The position numbers were made by a program, and so were the translations under genes. From Acinetobacter suaedae (GTDB taxonomy: Bacteria > Pseudomonadota > Gammaproteobacteria > Pseudomonadales > Moraxellaceae): 64,000 bases of DNA. This document shows positions 30,191-39,243 of this stretch, piece after piece. The notes under the pieces are model-generated. The model worked only from the letters and a program-made list of their open reading frames with translations. It was not told the DNA's origin and ran no database searches. The first letter of the stretch is position 1; every line of letters starts with the position of its first letter. The stretch lies in the NCBI RefSeq assembly GCF_008630915.1, contig NZ_CP043909.1, forward strand, positions 2,542,001 through 2,606,000, written 5' to 3'.

Positions 30191-30733
30191 ATGCCTAAGC
30201 TATTCTTCCAAAAGTGGCTTCCTTCCTCTGAAAAAATTGCTGATTTAAAACTTATGAAAATATTCGGCACTCGCACCTTGAATCCATTGCTTTGGTATGT
30301 GAATCGACACTCGATTGCAAAAGCGATAGGTCTAGGGGCATTTTGGGGAATTTTACCAGTTCCTTTCCACAGCCTCTTTATTATTCTCACCATTTTATAT
30401 TTTGAAGTAAATTTACCGCTTGGACTATGTATGGCTTGGCTAACCAACCCATTGACCATCGTCCCAATTTTATATTTAGGTTTTTGGTTTGGTGCAAAAA
30501 TCTTCCACGTCAATATGATTAATAAAGACATGCTACTTGGCGTCTTACATCAGATCCTCAACTGGTTACAGAATTTCGGACATGGACATATTGATTTGCA
30601 TTTAGCGAAAATCTTAATTACAGGGCTCATCATCGAAGCCGTACTGTTTGCACTACTATTTTATATTGCTACACATTTAATTTGGCGCTGGACAGTGATC
30701 CGCAAATGGAAATCACGCCATTCAGTAAGATAA
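30191..30733 (+). CDS. DUF2062 domain-containing membrane protein
   Basis: A 180-residue protein with two to three membrane segments. The block AIGLGAFWGILPVPFHS (around residues 47-63) followed by a second helix with WLTNPLTIVPILYLGFW is characteristic of DUF2062. The function of this domain is unknown; it is common as a small inner-membrane protein in proteobacteria. It stands alone, 150 bp before the TRAP transporter operon and with no terminator obvious in between. Confidence 0.85.
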   Translation: MPKLFFQKWLPSSEKIADLKLMKIFGTRTLNPLLWYVNRHSIAKAIGLGAFWGILPVPFHSLFIILTILYFEVNLPLGLCMAWLTNPLTIVPILYLGFWFGAKIFHVNMINKDMLLGVLHQILNWLQNFGHGHIDLHLAKILITGLIIEAVLFALLFYIATHLIWRWTVIRKWKSRHSVR

Positions 30734-30885
30734 ATTCTTTAGTCTAAAAAACCTGTAAAAAAAGTTGCCATCCCCTTGAGAATACGGTAAGAGTAGAACA
30801 TATTTAATTACGTAAAAATGTACTGAATATTAAATAAAGCAGCCAAATGATGGATTTATGGTGTGCATATAAACAGGAGATAGTA

Positions 30886-31890
30886 ATGAAAAAATGGCCC
30901 CAACTCATTTTACTCGGTTTAGCAATAACAGGTTTATCTGCTTGTTCTGACAATACTGGCAACAAAAATGCAAGCCAAAAAGGCAGTAGCGCAACAACAA
31001 GCGCCAATAAACTGGAAACACGATTTGTTAATATTGCAACTGGTGGAGCTTCAGGTCCATATAATGTCATCGCAACAAATTTGGCTGAAATTTACCATAA
31101 AACTTATGGCGTTAACTCTAAGACGCAGACCACAGGTGCTTCTGTAGAAAATCTAAATTTGTTAAAGCAAAACAAAGTAGAAATGGCTTTTGTAATGAGC
31201 GACAGTCTCACAGAAGCAATCAATGGACAAGGCAGCTTTAAAGATAAAATTACCAATGTTCAGCAAATCGCAGCGCTCTATCCGAACTATGTGCAAATCG
31301 TTACCTCAAAAAAATCTGGAATTAAAAATATTGAGGATTTGAAAGGTAAACGTATCGCAGTTGGTGCTCAGAACTCAGGTGTTGAAGTCAATGCTCGTAC
31401 TTTGTTGAATGGTTTTGGTATTACCTACAAGGATGTAAAAGTAGATTATTTAGGTTATGCCGAAGCAGCGGATGCATTGAAAGGTGGAAAACTAGATGCA
31501 GCCTTCCTTACCAGTGGTATTCCAAACTCGTCACTGATGGAATTGCAACGTGGTTATGATCTACAGTTAGTCAGTATCAATCCTGACAAGATTAAAGAAA
31601 TTGCCAAAGATCAGGCCTATTTCTTACCAATGATCATTCCAAAAGGAACCTATGACAATGCTGAGGATATTCCAACTGCAGCAATCATGAATGCTTTAGT
31701 CGTTCGCTCTGATTTATCTGAAGATGATGTTTATAAATTGACTAAAACCTTCTTCGAAAGCCTTGATGCTTTAGCCAATACTCACCAAGCAGCAAAAGAC
31801 ATCACTTTGCAAGGTGCTCAAAATGGTTTAGTCGCACCACTCCATCCAGGTGCTAAAAAATACTACGACGAGGTCGCGGCAGCTCAATGA
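30886..31890 (+). CDS. TAXI-family TRAP transporter solute-binding lipoprotein
   Basis: The receptor of a tripartite TRAP importer. The 334-residue protein begins with a lipoprotein signal ending in LSAC (cysteine about residue 20) followed by a linker and the TAXI motif region FVNIATGGASGPYNVIATNLAE. The open frame extends to 30847, but the ATG at 30886 has a strong AGGAGA and gives a proper lipobox. Binding the receptor to the membrane through lipid is less common than a free periplasmic one. Its stop overlaps the next start by 4 bp. The ligand is unknown; TAXI systems characterised so far take up organic acids or amino acids. Confidence 0.9.
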   Translation: MKKWPQLILLGLAITGLSACSDNTGNKNASQKGSSATTSANKLETRFVNIATGGASGPYNVIATNLAEIYHKTYGVNSKTQTTGASVENLNLLKQNKVEMAFVMSDSLTEAINGQGSFKDKITNVQQIAALYPNYVQIVTSKKSGIKNIEDLKGKRIAVGAQNSGVEVNARTLLNGFGITYKDVKVDYLGYAEAADALKGGKLDAAFLTSGIPNSSLMELQRGYDLQLVSINPDKIKEIAKDQAYFLPMIIPKGTYDNAEDIPTAAIMNALVVRSDLSEDDVYKLTKTFFESLDALANTHQAAKDITLQGAQNGLVAPLHPGAKKYYDEVAAAQ

Positions 31891-32363
31891 AAATTATAAG
31901 TGCAGCTTCGGCTGCACTTTTCTGTTTAGCCTTCGGTATTGTTTTATTGGTCAGTTATCCGATTGCAAATACACATGTGATGAGTGAAAAACATAATTGC
32001 ATCATTCGTGAAGCTGACTTTAACTTGCAATGGCGACATTCTGTCGAAAAAACAATATGGCGGGAAAGTTATCATCGTGAAAAAAATGCATTCCGTTTGG
32101 TCTATACCGATCTAATTTCTTTTGGCGCTGGTACACCAAGCGATTACCCTATTATTTCTCAAAAAGATGGCGTGGTCAGAATGGCTGTAAACCAAAAACT
32201 TAAAGAGATTAATTGGACTGTTTCACGAAATATGCAAGGTCAACTGTCCTGGAACAATACGACATGGGCGATTGCAAATGAACTGCCTGATTATAGCCTT
32301 GTGCAGTTTAAGAGTACGTACACACCATTATGGAAGATCTGGTGGTTAGGAGAATGTAGATGA
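31887..32363 (+). CDS. DUF1850 protein of the TRAP operon
   Basis: A 158-residue protein with an N-terminal membrane helix and the DUF1850 pattern NLQWRHSVEKTIWRESY, SFGAGTPSDYP. DUF1850 proteins occur almost exclusively between TAXI receptors and fused TRAP permeases, and this gene is in exactly that position with 4-bp ATGA overlaps on both sides. The function is unknown but clearly tied to the transporter. Confidence 0.85.
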   Translation: MKIISAASAALFCLAFGIVLLVSYPIANTHVMSEKHNCIIREADFNLQWRHSVEKTIWRESYHREKNAFRLVYTDLISFGAGTPSDYPIISQKDGVVRMAVNQKLKEINWTVSRNMQGQLSWNNTTWAIANELPDYSLVQFKSTYTPLWKIWWLGECR

Positions 32364-34372
32364 ATAAACCCGATAACAGTGCAACACCAGAACAGGATGA
32401 TCAAGCCAAACAAAAAGAATTATTAGAAAAGTTTGATAAGGAATCGGTTACACGCACACCCAAGCAGAAATCTGTTGCTCTCTTTATTACCGTTTTAGCA
32501 ATTTGTTATTCACTCTTTCATTTATTTATTACCTACAACCCGTTACCTGAACTAATCCAACGCTCAGCACACGTGTCTATCGGTTTAGCACTAATTTTCT
32601 TACTCTATCCAGCACGACAAAGTAGTGATCGACAGCATATTGCATGGTATGACTGGATTTTAATGTTAGCCTCCTTTGCCTCACTAGGCTATTTATGGAT
32701 TGAATATCAAAACATCATGACCTCTCGTGGTGGTATTCCCAATACGTTAGATATCGTGTTTGCAATCATGACGGTTGTGTTAGTCATTGAAGCGGCACGA
32801 CGAATCATGGGCTGGATGCTTCCAATTTTAGGGTTGGTTTTTCTCGCCTATCCATTTATTAGTCATTTTAATTGGATGCCTGACCGTTTACTCACTCGAC
32901 CATATAGTGTGAGCGATATTTTTGGTCAAATGTATTTAAAAACTGAGGGCTTGTATTCATCAGCCATCGGTGCATCGGTCACGTTCATTTTCTTATTTAT
33001 CCTATTTGGATCATTTCTTGCCAAATCTGGTATGGGCAAACTGTTCAATGATCTCGCAATGGCTTTAGCAGGTCATAAACAAGGTGGTCCTGCAAAGGTT
33101 GCTGTGATTTCTAGTGGATTTATGGGCAGTATTAACGGTACAGCAGTCGCAAATGTGGTGGGAACAGGCTCCTTCACCATTCCGTTAATGAAGAAAATTG
33201 GCTATCAAAAGAATTTTGCGGGTGCGGTGGAAGCCAGTGCCTCGGTTGGTGGACAAATTCTCCCACCAATTATGGGCGCGAGTGCGTTCATTATGGCTGA
33301 AACAACAGGAGTCAGCTATGGCACTATTGCTCTTGCTGCTGTACTCCCTGCATTGCTCTATTATCTTGGGGTAATCTCCCAAGTGCACTTCCGTGCAGGT
33401 CGAGATAATTTAAAAGGCTTGCCTAAAGCTGACCTTCCTCGCGTTAAAGAAGTATTAAAAGAACGCGGACATTTACTGATTCCAATCGTGGCTTTAGTCT
33501 TTTTCTTATTTCAATCTATGCCTGTCAGTTATGCAGCCGTCTACACGATTCTTTTAACAATCGTAGTTGCCAATCTCCGCAAAACCACGCGTATGGGATT
33601 CAAACAGATTTTAGAGGCGCTTGCTGATGGTGCAAAACAATCCTTATCAGTGATGTCTGCCTGTGCGGTGGTTGGTTTGATTATTGGTGTAGTGAGCTTA
33701 ACCAGCTTCGGATCGGTCATGACCTCTTATATCATGAGTGTTGGCGCAGGAAATCTGTTCCTGACCTTATTATTTACTATGGTCGCTTCCATGATTTTAG
33801 GTATGGGGCTACCTTCTATTCCAGCTTATATTATCACTGCAACAATGGCTGCTCCTGCTTTGGCCCATTTTGATGTGCCTATCCTCGTTGCTCATATGTT
33901 CGTTTTCTATTTTGGATTATTTGCCAATATTACCCCACCTGTTGCTTTAGCAGCTTTTGCTGGTGCAGGTATTTCGGGTGGTGATCCGATGAAGACTGGT
34001 TTTCAGGCACTCAAATTGTCTCTAGCAGGCTTTATCGTACCTTTCTTGTTTGTCTATAATCCTGCAATGCTAATGATTGATACGACCAATATTGCATTGA
34101 ATGCACGCGAGTTTGCGCTTCCACCAATCTGGAGTATTGTCAGTATTACGGTTACATCAATTGTCGGTATTTTGGCTTTAGGTGCTGCAGTAGAGGGTTA
34201 TTTTAAAACCTCAATGAATCTAGTTTGGCGTTTAATTTTAGGGATCGGTGCGTTGCTGATGATTATGCCTGAGGGCAGAACTGATCTGATCGGAATAGTG
34301 ATGGTCGGTCTTTCAATTGCAATGAATATTTTACAAGCCAAGAAAGAAAGTCCATCATCTTCGAACATTTAA
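32360..34372 (+). CDS. TRAP transporter fused permease (DctQM-type)
   Basis: A 670-residue membrane protein that joins the small four-helix subunit (N-terminal part) and the large permease subunit. Family segments include GFMGSINGTAVANVVGTGSFTIP (read as GFMGSINGTAVANV and VGTGSFTIP), EASASVGGQILPPIMGASAF and GMGLPSIPAYII. It drives substrate uptake with the TAXI lipoprotein and sodium or protons. The start overlaps the DUF1850 stop by 4 bp (ATGA), and a terminator follows 24 bp after the stop. Confidence 0.93.
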   Translation: MNKPDNSATPEQDDQAKQKELLEKFDKESVTRTPKQKSVALFITVLAICYSLFHLFITYNPLPELIQRSAHVSIGLALIFLLYPARQSSDRQHIAWYDWILMLASFASLGYLWIEYQNIMTSRGGIPNTLDIVFAIMTVVLVIEAARRIMGWMLPILGLVFLAYPFISHFNWMPDRLLTRPYSVSDIFGQMYLKTEGLYSSAIGASVTFIFLFILFGSFLAKSGMGKLFNDLAMALAGHKQGGPAKVAVISSGFMGSINGTAVANVVGTGSFTIPLMKKIGYQKNFAGAVEASASVGGQILPPIMGASAFIMAETTGVSYGTIALAAVLPALLYYLGVISQVHFRAGRDNLKGLPKADLPRVKEVLKERGHLLIPIVALVFFLFQSMPVSYAAVYTILLTIVVANLRKTTRMGFKQILEALADGAKQSLSVMSACAVVGLIIGVVSLTSFGSVMTSYIMSVGAGNLFLTLLFTMVASMILGMGLPSIPAYIITATMAAPALAHFDVPILVAHMFVFYFGLFANITPPVALAAFAGAGISGGDPMKTGFQALKLSLAGFIVPFLFVYNPAMLMIDTTNIALNAREFALPPIWSIVSITVTSIVGILALGAAVEGYFKTSMNLVWRLILGIGALLMIMPEGRTDLIGIVMVGLSIAMNILQAKKESPSSSNI

Positions 34373-34395
34373 ACTCGAAGTTTAAGCAAATTTCA

Positions 34396-34425
34396 GAAAG
34401 GCGGTCGTCAAGACCGCCTTTCTTT
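34396..34425 (+). terminator. Terminator of the TRAP operon
   Basis: GAAAGGCGGTC and GACCGCCTTTC around GTCAA, followed by a short T-rich stretch. Confidence 0.75.
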
Positions 34426-34446
34426 CCATATGAAATATACAAAGCT

Positions 34447-35319
34447 TTATTTCGACTCGCTTTTTGCTTTCATGTATTGTTCTGCAACATCTAATACATA
34501 GTCCTGACATGCTTCACCTGTCGCAGGATCATAAGCACCGTTATTGGTTATATTATTAGATAAAATCCGAATCCCAAGAAATGGTACATTGAATTGATGA
34601 GCAATTTGCGCAACTGATGCAGCTTCCATTTCTTCAACTGAAGTTCCATATGTGTTATGGAAAAATTTAATTCGATCCAATTCATTATTCCAAACATCTG
34701 CAGAACCAATCGTTCCTTCCACTACTCTCCCTTTTGTATAATTCACTTTAGCTTTATAAGCCGCAACTAATAATGCTTGATCACCTTCGAACTTGCGTAT
34801 AGCAATTGGTTCAGGATCAGACTCATCTTCCGGCAACACATCAAACGCTTCATGCCATGTTAATGCATCAGATCCACCACCAATCGGTTGTTGTGGTGTT
34901 CTGAATGCACCAATATTGGTCGTATATTTTCCGAGAACAATATCAAAAACGTTTAATTCAGGATCATGACCACCAGATGTCCCTTGGTTAATAATAGCTA
35001 TCGGCTGGTACTTTTGAATGGCGATCGCAGTCGCTGCTGCCGAGTTACTCATCCCCATACGTGTTTTAGAAATAATCATTGGATAGCCGTTGTAGGTACC
35101 TTTCCAAAACGTCCACCCGCCAATGGTTTCGACAGTTACTTTATCCAACTTTGCAGCCATACGTTCAGATTCAACTGGCAATGCACCTTGGATCACGATA
35201 GGTTGTAATGAGGTTTGCTCAGCGATGTTATTATTTTTTGAAGACTGACCATCATTACATCCAGCAACCAATATCCCACCGCATAATGCGACCATCGTCA
35301 TAAAACGTTTAAAGAACAT
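34447..35319 (-). CDS. Lipoprotein related to MTA/SAH nucleosidase
   Basis: A 290-residue protein with a lipoprotein signal (GGILVAGC) followed by a complete nucleoside-phosphorylase fold. Alignment by eye to E. coli MTAN gives QGALPVE (E12 equivalent), NQGTSGGHDP, EEMEAASVAQIA (M231 and E232, nucleoside contacts) and FNVPFLGIRILSNN. The last segment matches FNVPFVVVRAISD, and the catalytic aspartate is replaced by asparagine (N255). The protein is therefore exported and may have altered chemistry. The frame opens at a TTG at 35340; the ATG at 35319 has AGG nine bases upstream and a better lipobox spacing. Confidence 0.78.
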   Translation of the reverse strand: MFFKRFMTMVALCGGILVAGCNDGQSSKNNNIAEQTSLQPIVIQGALPVESERMAAKLDKVTVETIGGWTFWKGTYNGYPMIISKTRMGMSNSAAATAIAIQKYQPIAIINQGTSGGHDPELNVFDIVLGKYTTNIGAFRTPQQPIGGGSDALTWHEAFDVLPEDESDPEPIAIRKFEGDQALLVAAYKAKVNYTKGRVVEGTIGSADVWNNELDRIKFFHNTYGTSVEEMEAASVAQIAHQFNVPFLGIRILSNNITNNGAYDPATGEACQDYVLDVAEQYMKAKSESK

Positions 35320-35428
35320 ATTAAATAACCTATAAATCAATACAAAAAGAAGAAAGAAGCAATCTATGTACCAACTTATAAGTATCTATAAGATTTGCTA
35401 AAACAACAAAATATTTTAATTAAAAGGT

Positions 35429-35457
35429 AAAAAATCAGCGTTATTCGCTGATTTTTT
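35429..35457 (-). terminator. Terminator downstream of mrp
   Basis: AAAAAATCAGCG and CGCTGATTTTTT around TTATT, ending the minus-strand mrp transcript. Confidence 0.85.
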
Positions 35458-35476
35458 AAGCCTAACTGTTTTTAAA

Positions 35477-36709
35477 TTAGAAAATACGCTTATCGTCTCG
35501 CTGACGCTGTGGCAATTTCTTCATTTGCTCTAATACAGTTTCTGCAATATTCATATAACTTTCTGCTGCATCATCTTGAACAACGACACTAGGTTGACCG
35601 TTATCCGCATGTTCACGAATTTTTGCATCTAAAGGTAAACGCCCTAATAACGGGATATGATATTGCTCTGAAAGCTGATCACCACCACCAATTCCAAAAA
35701 TTTGTTCCTCGTAACCACAGTTTGAGCAAATATGCGTCGACATATTTTCAATCACACCCAATACTGGAATATTCACTTTGTTAAATAACTCAATCCCTTT
35801 CACAGCATCCATGAGCGCAACATTCTGTGGTGTCGTAACAATCACTGCCCCAGTTACAGGAATACGCTGTGCTAATGTGAGTTGGATATCACCTGTACCT
35901 GGTGGCATATCAATCACTAACACATCTAAATCAGGCCATAATGTTTGATTGAATAATTGCATTAGTGCACCCGTCGCTTTAGGTCCACGCCAAGCCACTG
36001 GAGTATTATTTGCCCCAATAAGATGACCAATCGAAATGACAGCCATGCCATAGGCATCTAAAGGAACAAAATGTTCATTTTCAATTTGTGGTGTAAGTCC
36101 TGCATTTCCTAACATGGTTGGAATACTCGGGCCATAGATATCCGCATCAAGGACACCAACTTTCAAACCAAGTTTTTGTAATGCCAAAGCTAAGTTTACA
36201 GTGGTCGTTGATTTACCTACACCACCTTTACCCGAGGACACCAAAATAACATTTTGAATACGTGGATGTGGTGCAACATCACGCTGCTGTGGTGCAGCTT
36301 TCTGAATGGGAGGATTATTAGGATCTTCTTCAGCTTTTGGAGAAGCATCCATCACAGGTGGTAATTTACTATTATTTTCAGCTTTTGGTTGAGATGAACA
36401 GCTATGCCCAGCCTCTCCATGTGCAGCATGTTTTTGTTGAATAATATGTAAATTCAGTTCTTGGATTCCACATTTCTCCAAAGCATCTGCAAGCTCATCA
36501 TGGATTTGTTGCAAATAATCTTTTTCTTGCGGATAAGTATTGATGGTCAGTTGTAAAATACGACCTTGTACATTGACTTGGCTAATTCGATCTTTTAAAG
36601 CATTTTCAGAATTGGGCAAAACATAATTTTGTAGCACTGTTTGAATTTCGTCTTCCTTCACCTCTTGAGCTGGTGAAAAAACAGATTTTAAGGAAGAAAG
36701 CCACGACAT
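35477..36709 (-). CDS. mrp: Iron-sulfur cluster carrier ATPase Mrp/ApbC
   Basis: A 410-residue P-loop protein of the MinD/Mrp group that binds and transfers iron-sulfur clusters. It has an N-terminal MIP18-like region, a low-complexity linker (about residues 92-148, with a His/Ala/Pro-rich stretch), the deviant Walker A SSGKGGVGKS (158-167) and the cluster-binding pair in CSNCGYEEQIFG. The linker is longer than in E. coli Mrp. The ATG at 36709 is the standard start. Mrp often lies next to metG, and metG is 2.5 kb away here. Confidence 0.93.
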   Translation of the reverse strand: MSWLSSLKSVFSPAQEVKEDEIQTVLQNYVLPNSENALKDRISQVNVQGRILQLTINTYPQEKDYLQQIHDELADALEKCGIQELNLHIIQQKHAAHGEAGHSCSSQPKAENNSKLPPVMDASPKAEEDPNNPPIQKAAPQQRDVAPHPRIQNVILVSSGKGGVGKSTTTVNLALALQKLGLKVGVLDADIYGPSIPTMLGNAGLTPQIENEHFVPLDAYGMAVISIGHLIGANNTPVAWRGPKATGALMQLFNQTLWPDLDVLVIDMPPGTGDIQLTLAQRIPVTGAVIVTTPQNVALMDAVKGIELFNKVNIPVLGVIENMSTHICSNCGYEEQIFGIGGGDQLSEQYHIPLLGRLPLDAKIREHADNGQPSVVVQDDAAESYMNIAETVLEQMKKLPQRQRDDKRIF

Positions 36710-36876
36710 TTTGTTTACTCCAAAAACAGATCAACATATCACTGAGTTTGGTTAGTTTAGCAGTATTGAGGAATAGACGCTCATATCTCAGAAGATAATT
36801 GCTCATTTTTTTAAAGTGCATGATCATCAGTCGATATAAGCGTCCAGATGTGTTCTATAACCCAAACTCAAAACAA

Positions 36877-37326
36877 TCAACCTTTAAATTTATTGATCGT
36901 ATCTGTTGCGGCTTTCTTTAAATCATCTAATTTGTGACTTGCTTGAGCTTTCAAATCATCAAACTTGGCAGCAGCTTCATCTTTTAATTCAGCGGCTTTT
37001 GCTTTCGCGTCATCCAATTTGTGGCTTGCTTCTTCTTTCAAATGATCAAATTTTTCCTGAATACTATGCTGTGTATCCTCTAATTTGGCTTTCGCCTCAT
37101 CCACTTTACTTGAAAAAGCATCTTTAGTTTCGGAGCTTTGCTCAGATACATCTTTCTTTAAATCATCAAGTGCTTTTTCACCTTTTAATTTCAATTCCTC
37201 AGCAGAATGTTTTAAGTCATCAACCGCTTTTTCACCCTGTAACTGAGCCTCTTTTGCTTTATGTTTTAGATCATTACCCAATTCAGTTGCTTGAGTTTTT
37301 AATTCATCAATTTTGTCATTTGTCAT
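36877..37326 (-). CDS. LEA-like hydrophilic helical repeat protein (149 aa)
   Basis: A highly charged protein without Cys or Trp, built from 11-residue-type helical repeats such as KAVDDLKHSAEELKLKGEK and KLDDAKAKAAELKDEAAAK. Lys, Asp, Glu, Ala and Leu dominate. This composition is typical of group 3 LEA proteins and bacterial hydrophilins, which protect against desiccation or membrane damage; apolipoprotein-like amphipathic helices are the alternative. There is no signal peptide, so it is cytoplasmic. The start ATG at 37326 has AGGA nearby (minus strand GTGAGGAAACACC). Role in dryness tolerance is inference. Confidence 0.75.
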   Translation of the reverse strand: MTNDKIDELKTQATELGNDLKHKAKEAQLQGEKAVDDLKHSAEELKLKGEKALDDLKKDVSEQSSETKDAFSSKVDEAKAKLEDTQHSIQEKFDHLKEEASHKLDDAKAKAAELKDEAAAKFDDLKAQASHKLDDLKKAATDTINKFKG

Positions 37327-37847
37327 GGTGTTTCCTCACTAACGAATAAGCAAAGTACATATTGTTGGAGCTAGATTTATTTATAGCGCATTTAGATGAA
37401 TTTTTTGGTGATTGCTGCAAATTGAAACAATTGGGATACAGGAAGATTCATTTCATATCTGACTGATAACCTTTTGAATTTTTTAGATATAAAAATCATA
37501 TAAATGAACAACATCAACCTTGATTATGAAACTCTTTCCTAGAGATTTCATATAAAACATGCCTGCTCAATCGATGATCTGATAACAAGGCAAGCCACCT
37601 AAGTTATGTGATTTTTCTCATTTTTAACTTTTTTATTACTGCTTAAGATTTTTATTTTCTAACAACTTAAAAGAATACAATTGAGTAAAATAAAAATGAT
37701 CAATCACTAGCTATGGTCGTAGAATCAGTCTTGGTATTTCGATCATTTTTACATCCATCAAATTTCAATTAAAAACTATTCACAATATAACGAAATAGAT
37801 CAGATATACTTTCGCGTTAACGAAATCTGAACCTTATTTATAAAGCT
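37327..37847. other. Long AT-rich intergenic region with an inverted repeat
   Basis: About 520 bp between divergent genes. It holds an 11-bp inverted repeat, TAAAAATGATC (37691-37701) and GATCATTTTTA (37741-37751), and an imperfect dyad near 37523-37552. No open frame with a ribosome-binding site was found. Confidence 0.5.
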
Positions 37848-38345
37848 ATGAATGAAAATGAACTTTTAGAAATTCAACATGAACTTCAAGCTCAAGAAAA
37901 ACGTCTGAAGTATATTCTTTCAAGTAAAAGAAGAATCCAAAGCATGATTCTTACTTTTGAACAGGATTTGGCTGAACAATTAATTCCTGTTATTGATCAA
38001 ATCAGTGATGATAAAGCGCCAATTGAAAGCAGTTTAGCGTTGATGATTTGCTGGAAATTTTCTAAAGCAGAGTTCCCTAAAACTGAACATTGGTGTAGCG
38101 AACTCAGCATTACTGATCTTGAAATCAGGGATCAATTTACTGTGACGTTAAAAGCACAGGCATGGTTAGGGACTCTAGGCAGCGATGAGCTTTGGCAAAC
38201 CCCGATGTGTGCTGAGATTACGCTTGATCCAAAAACAGATGGTCTCAAGAGCTACTACATCCATTTCTTGTCTAAAGGCAAAATTATTTCGCTGAGAAAG
38301 AACTCAAAGCACAACGTAACCGTTAAGCAAATGCAAAGTATGTAA
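37848..38345 (+). CDS. Hypothetical protein (165 aa)
   Basis: Not recognised. The N-terminal 40 residues (ELLEIQHELQAQEKRLKYIL and following) look helical and may form a coiled coil. The middle and end contain tryptophan-rich segments such as KAQAWLGTLGSDELWQTP and a final basic region. No signal peptide or membrane helix is visible, so it is probably cytoplasmic. It stands alone between a long AT-rich region and a convergent membrane-protein gene. Confidence 0.6.
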   Translation: MNENELLEIQHELQAQEKRLKYILSSKRRIQSMILTFEQDLAEQLIPVIDQISDDKAPIESSLALMICWKFSKAEFPKTEHWCSELSITDLEIRDQFTVTLKAQAWLGTLGSDELWQTPMCAEITLDPKTDGLKSYYIHFLSKGKIISLRKNSKHNVTVKQMQSM

Positions 38346-38402
38346 TCCTTCGGGATGCATACTCTGTTATTTTTAAGACAAAAACCTCAAATTTTGGTTC
38401 GC

Positions 38403-38849
38403 CTATTTTTTGAATATATTTGCAATTATAAACCCTAATATAAGTGGTACTGATATAACCATGAATAAAAAAATAGACGTCATAAATAACTCTAAATTAA
38501 AATCTGGAAGTCCCCATAAAACAATAAAACTAATGACATACCCTCCTATTAAAAAAACCACGCCTTTTAACAACTGAGATATATCGATTAACTTTTTTGG
38601 ATGACGTAGAAAATAATAACTAATAAAATAAAGAAAGCTATGCCAACCAATTAAAACTGGCGTGAGCATGATGATAGCAGCAACCCCTCTAACAAACCCA
38701 TTAGAAACTTCTTGAGGTGAAAACTCCTGTTCATAAATCAAAAAGCCCCAAACAAAAATAACGATACAGAGTGTTGCAACTGTGCCCGAAATAATTGAAC
38801 GAATACACCACCATACAAAAGAAAAATCCTCACCATAATAATTTTTCAT
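38403..38849 (-). CDS. Hypothetical membrane protein (148 aa)
   Basis: Four likely membrane helices; no family recognised. The frame is open to a TTG at 38876, but the ATG at 38849 has GAGG five bases upstream and is preferred. Start of the coding product is MKNYYGEDFSFVWWC. It is convergent with the 165-residue gene. Confidence 0.65.
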   Translation of the reverse strand: MKNYYGEDFSFVWWCIRSIISGTVATLCIVIFVWGFLIYEQEFSPQEVSNGFVRGVAAIIMLTPVLIGWHSFLYFISYYFLRHPKKLIDISQLLKGVVFLIGGYVISFIVLWGLPDFNLELFMTSIFLFMVISVPLILGFIIANIFKK

Positions 38850-39243
38850 GTATTCCTCTTTTTTATTCATTATCAAATAGCAAACATTTATATTTATAGC
38901 TTTTAGATCTAGTGCTTAACATTGACTATAAGATACATCAAGATAACTATTTTAAAAATAAGATTATCAATACCAAACACATTCAGCCAATAACTTCACA
39001 TCGCCCCCTAGATTAAAAACTTTCTGTAGCAACCTAAAAACCGATTTAACATTGTTAAAGGATAAAATCCAACACAATTGGAAACAAGAATATGTTCATT
39101 GAAGTGCAAATGAAGCTAGCATGAAGTCATCAAAATAGAATCATCATACGATTTGAAAAGATTTCACTGAATCCCTTGTGCAAGTCGGGGGCAAGTCATG
39201 TAAAATCATCTGCCTTGCAAATACGAATGAGAGAACAATATCC
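38850..39243. other. Intergenic region upstream of metG
   Basis: About 390 bp containing the divergent promoter region of the 148-residue gene and metG. Besides the candidate metG promoter at 39176-39206 I see nothing specific. Confidence 0.5.
39176..39206 (+). promoter_or_regulatory. Candidate metG promoter
   Basis: TTGTGC (39176-39181) and TAAAAT (39201-39206) with a 19-bp spacer. If it is used, the upstream GTG at 39178 lies before the transcription start, supporting the GTG at 39244 as the metG start. Confidence 0.35.
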
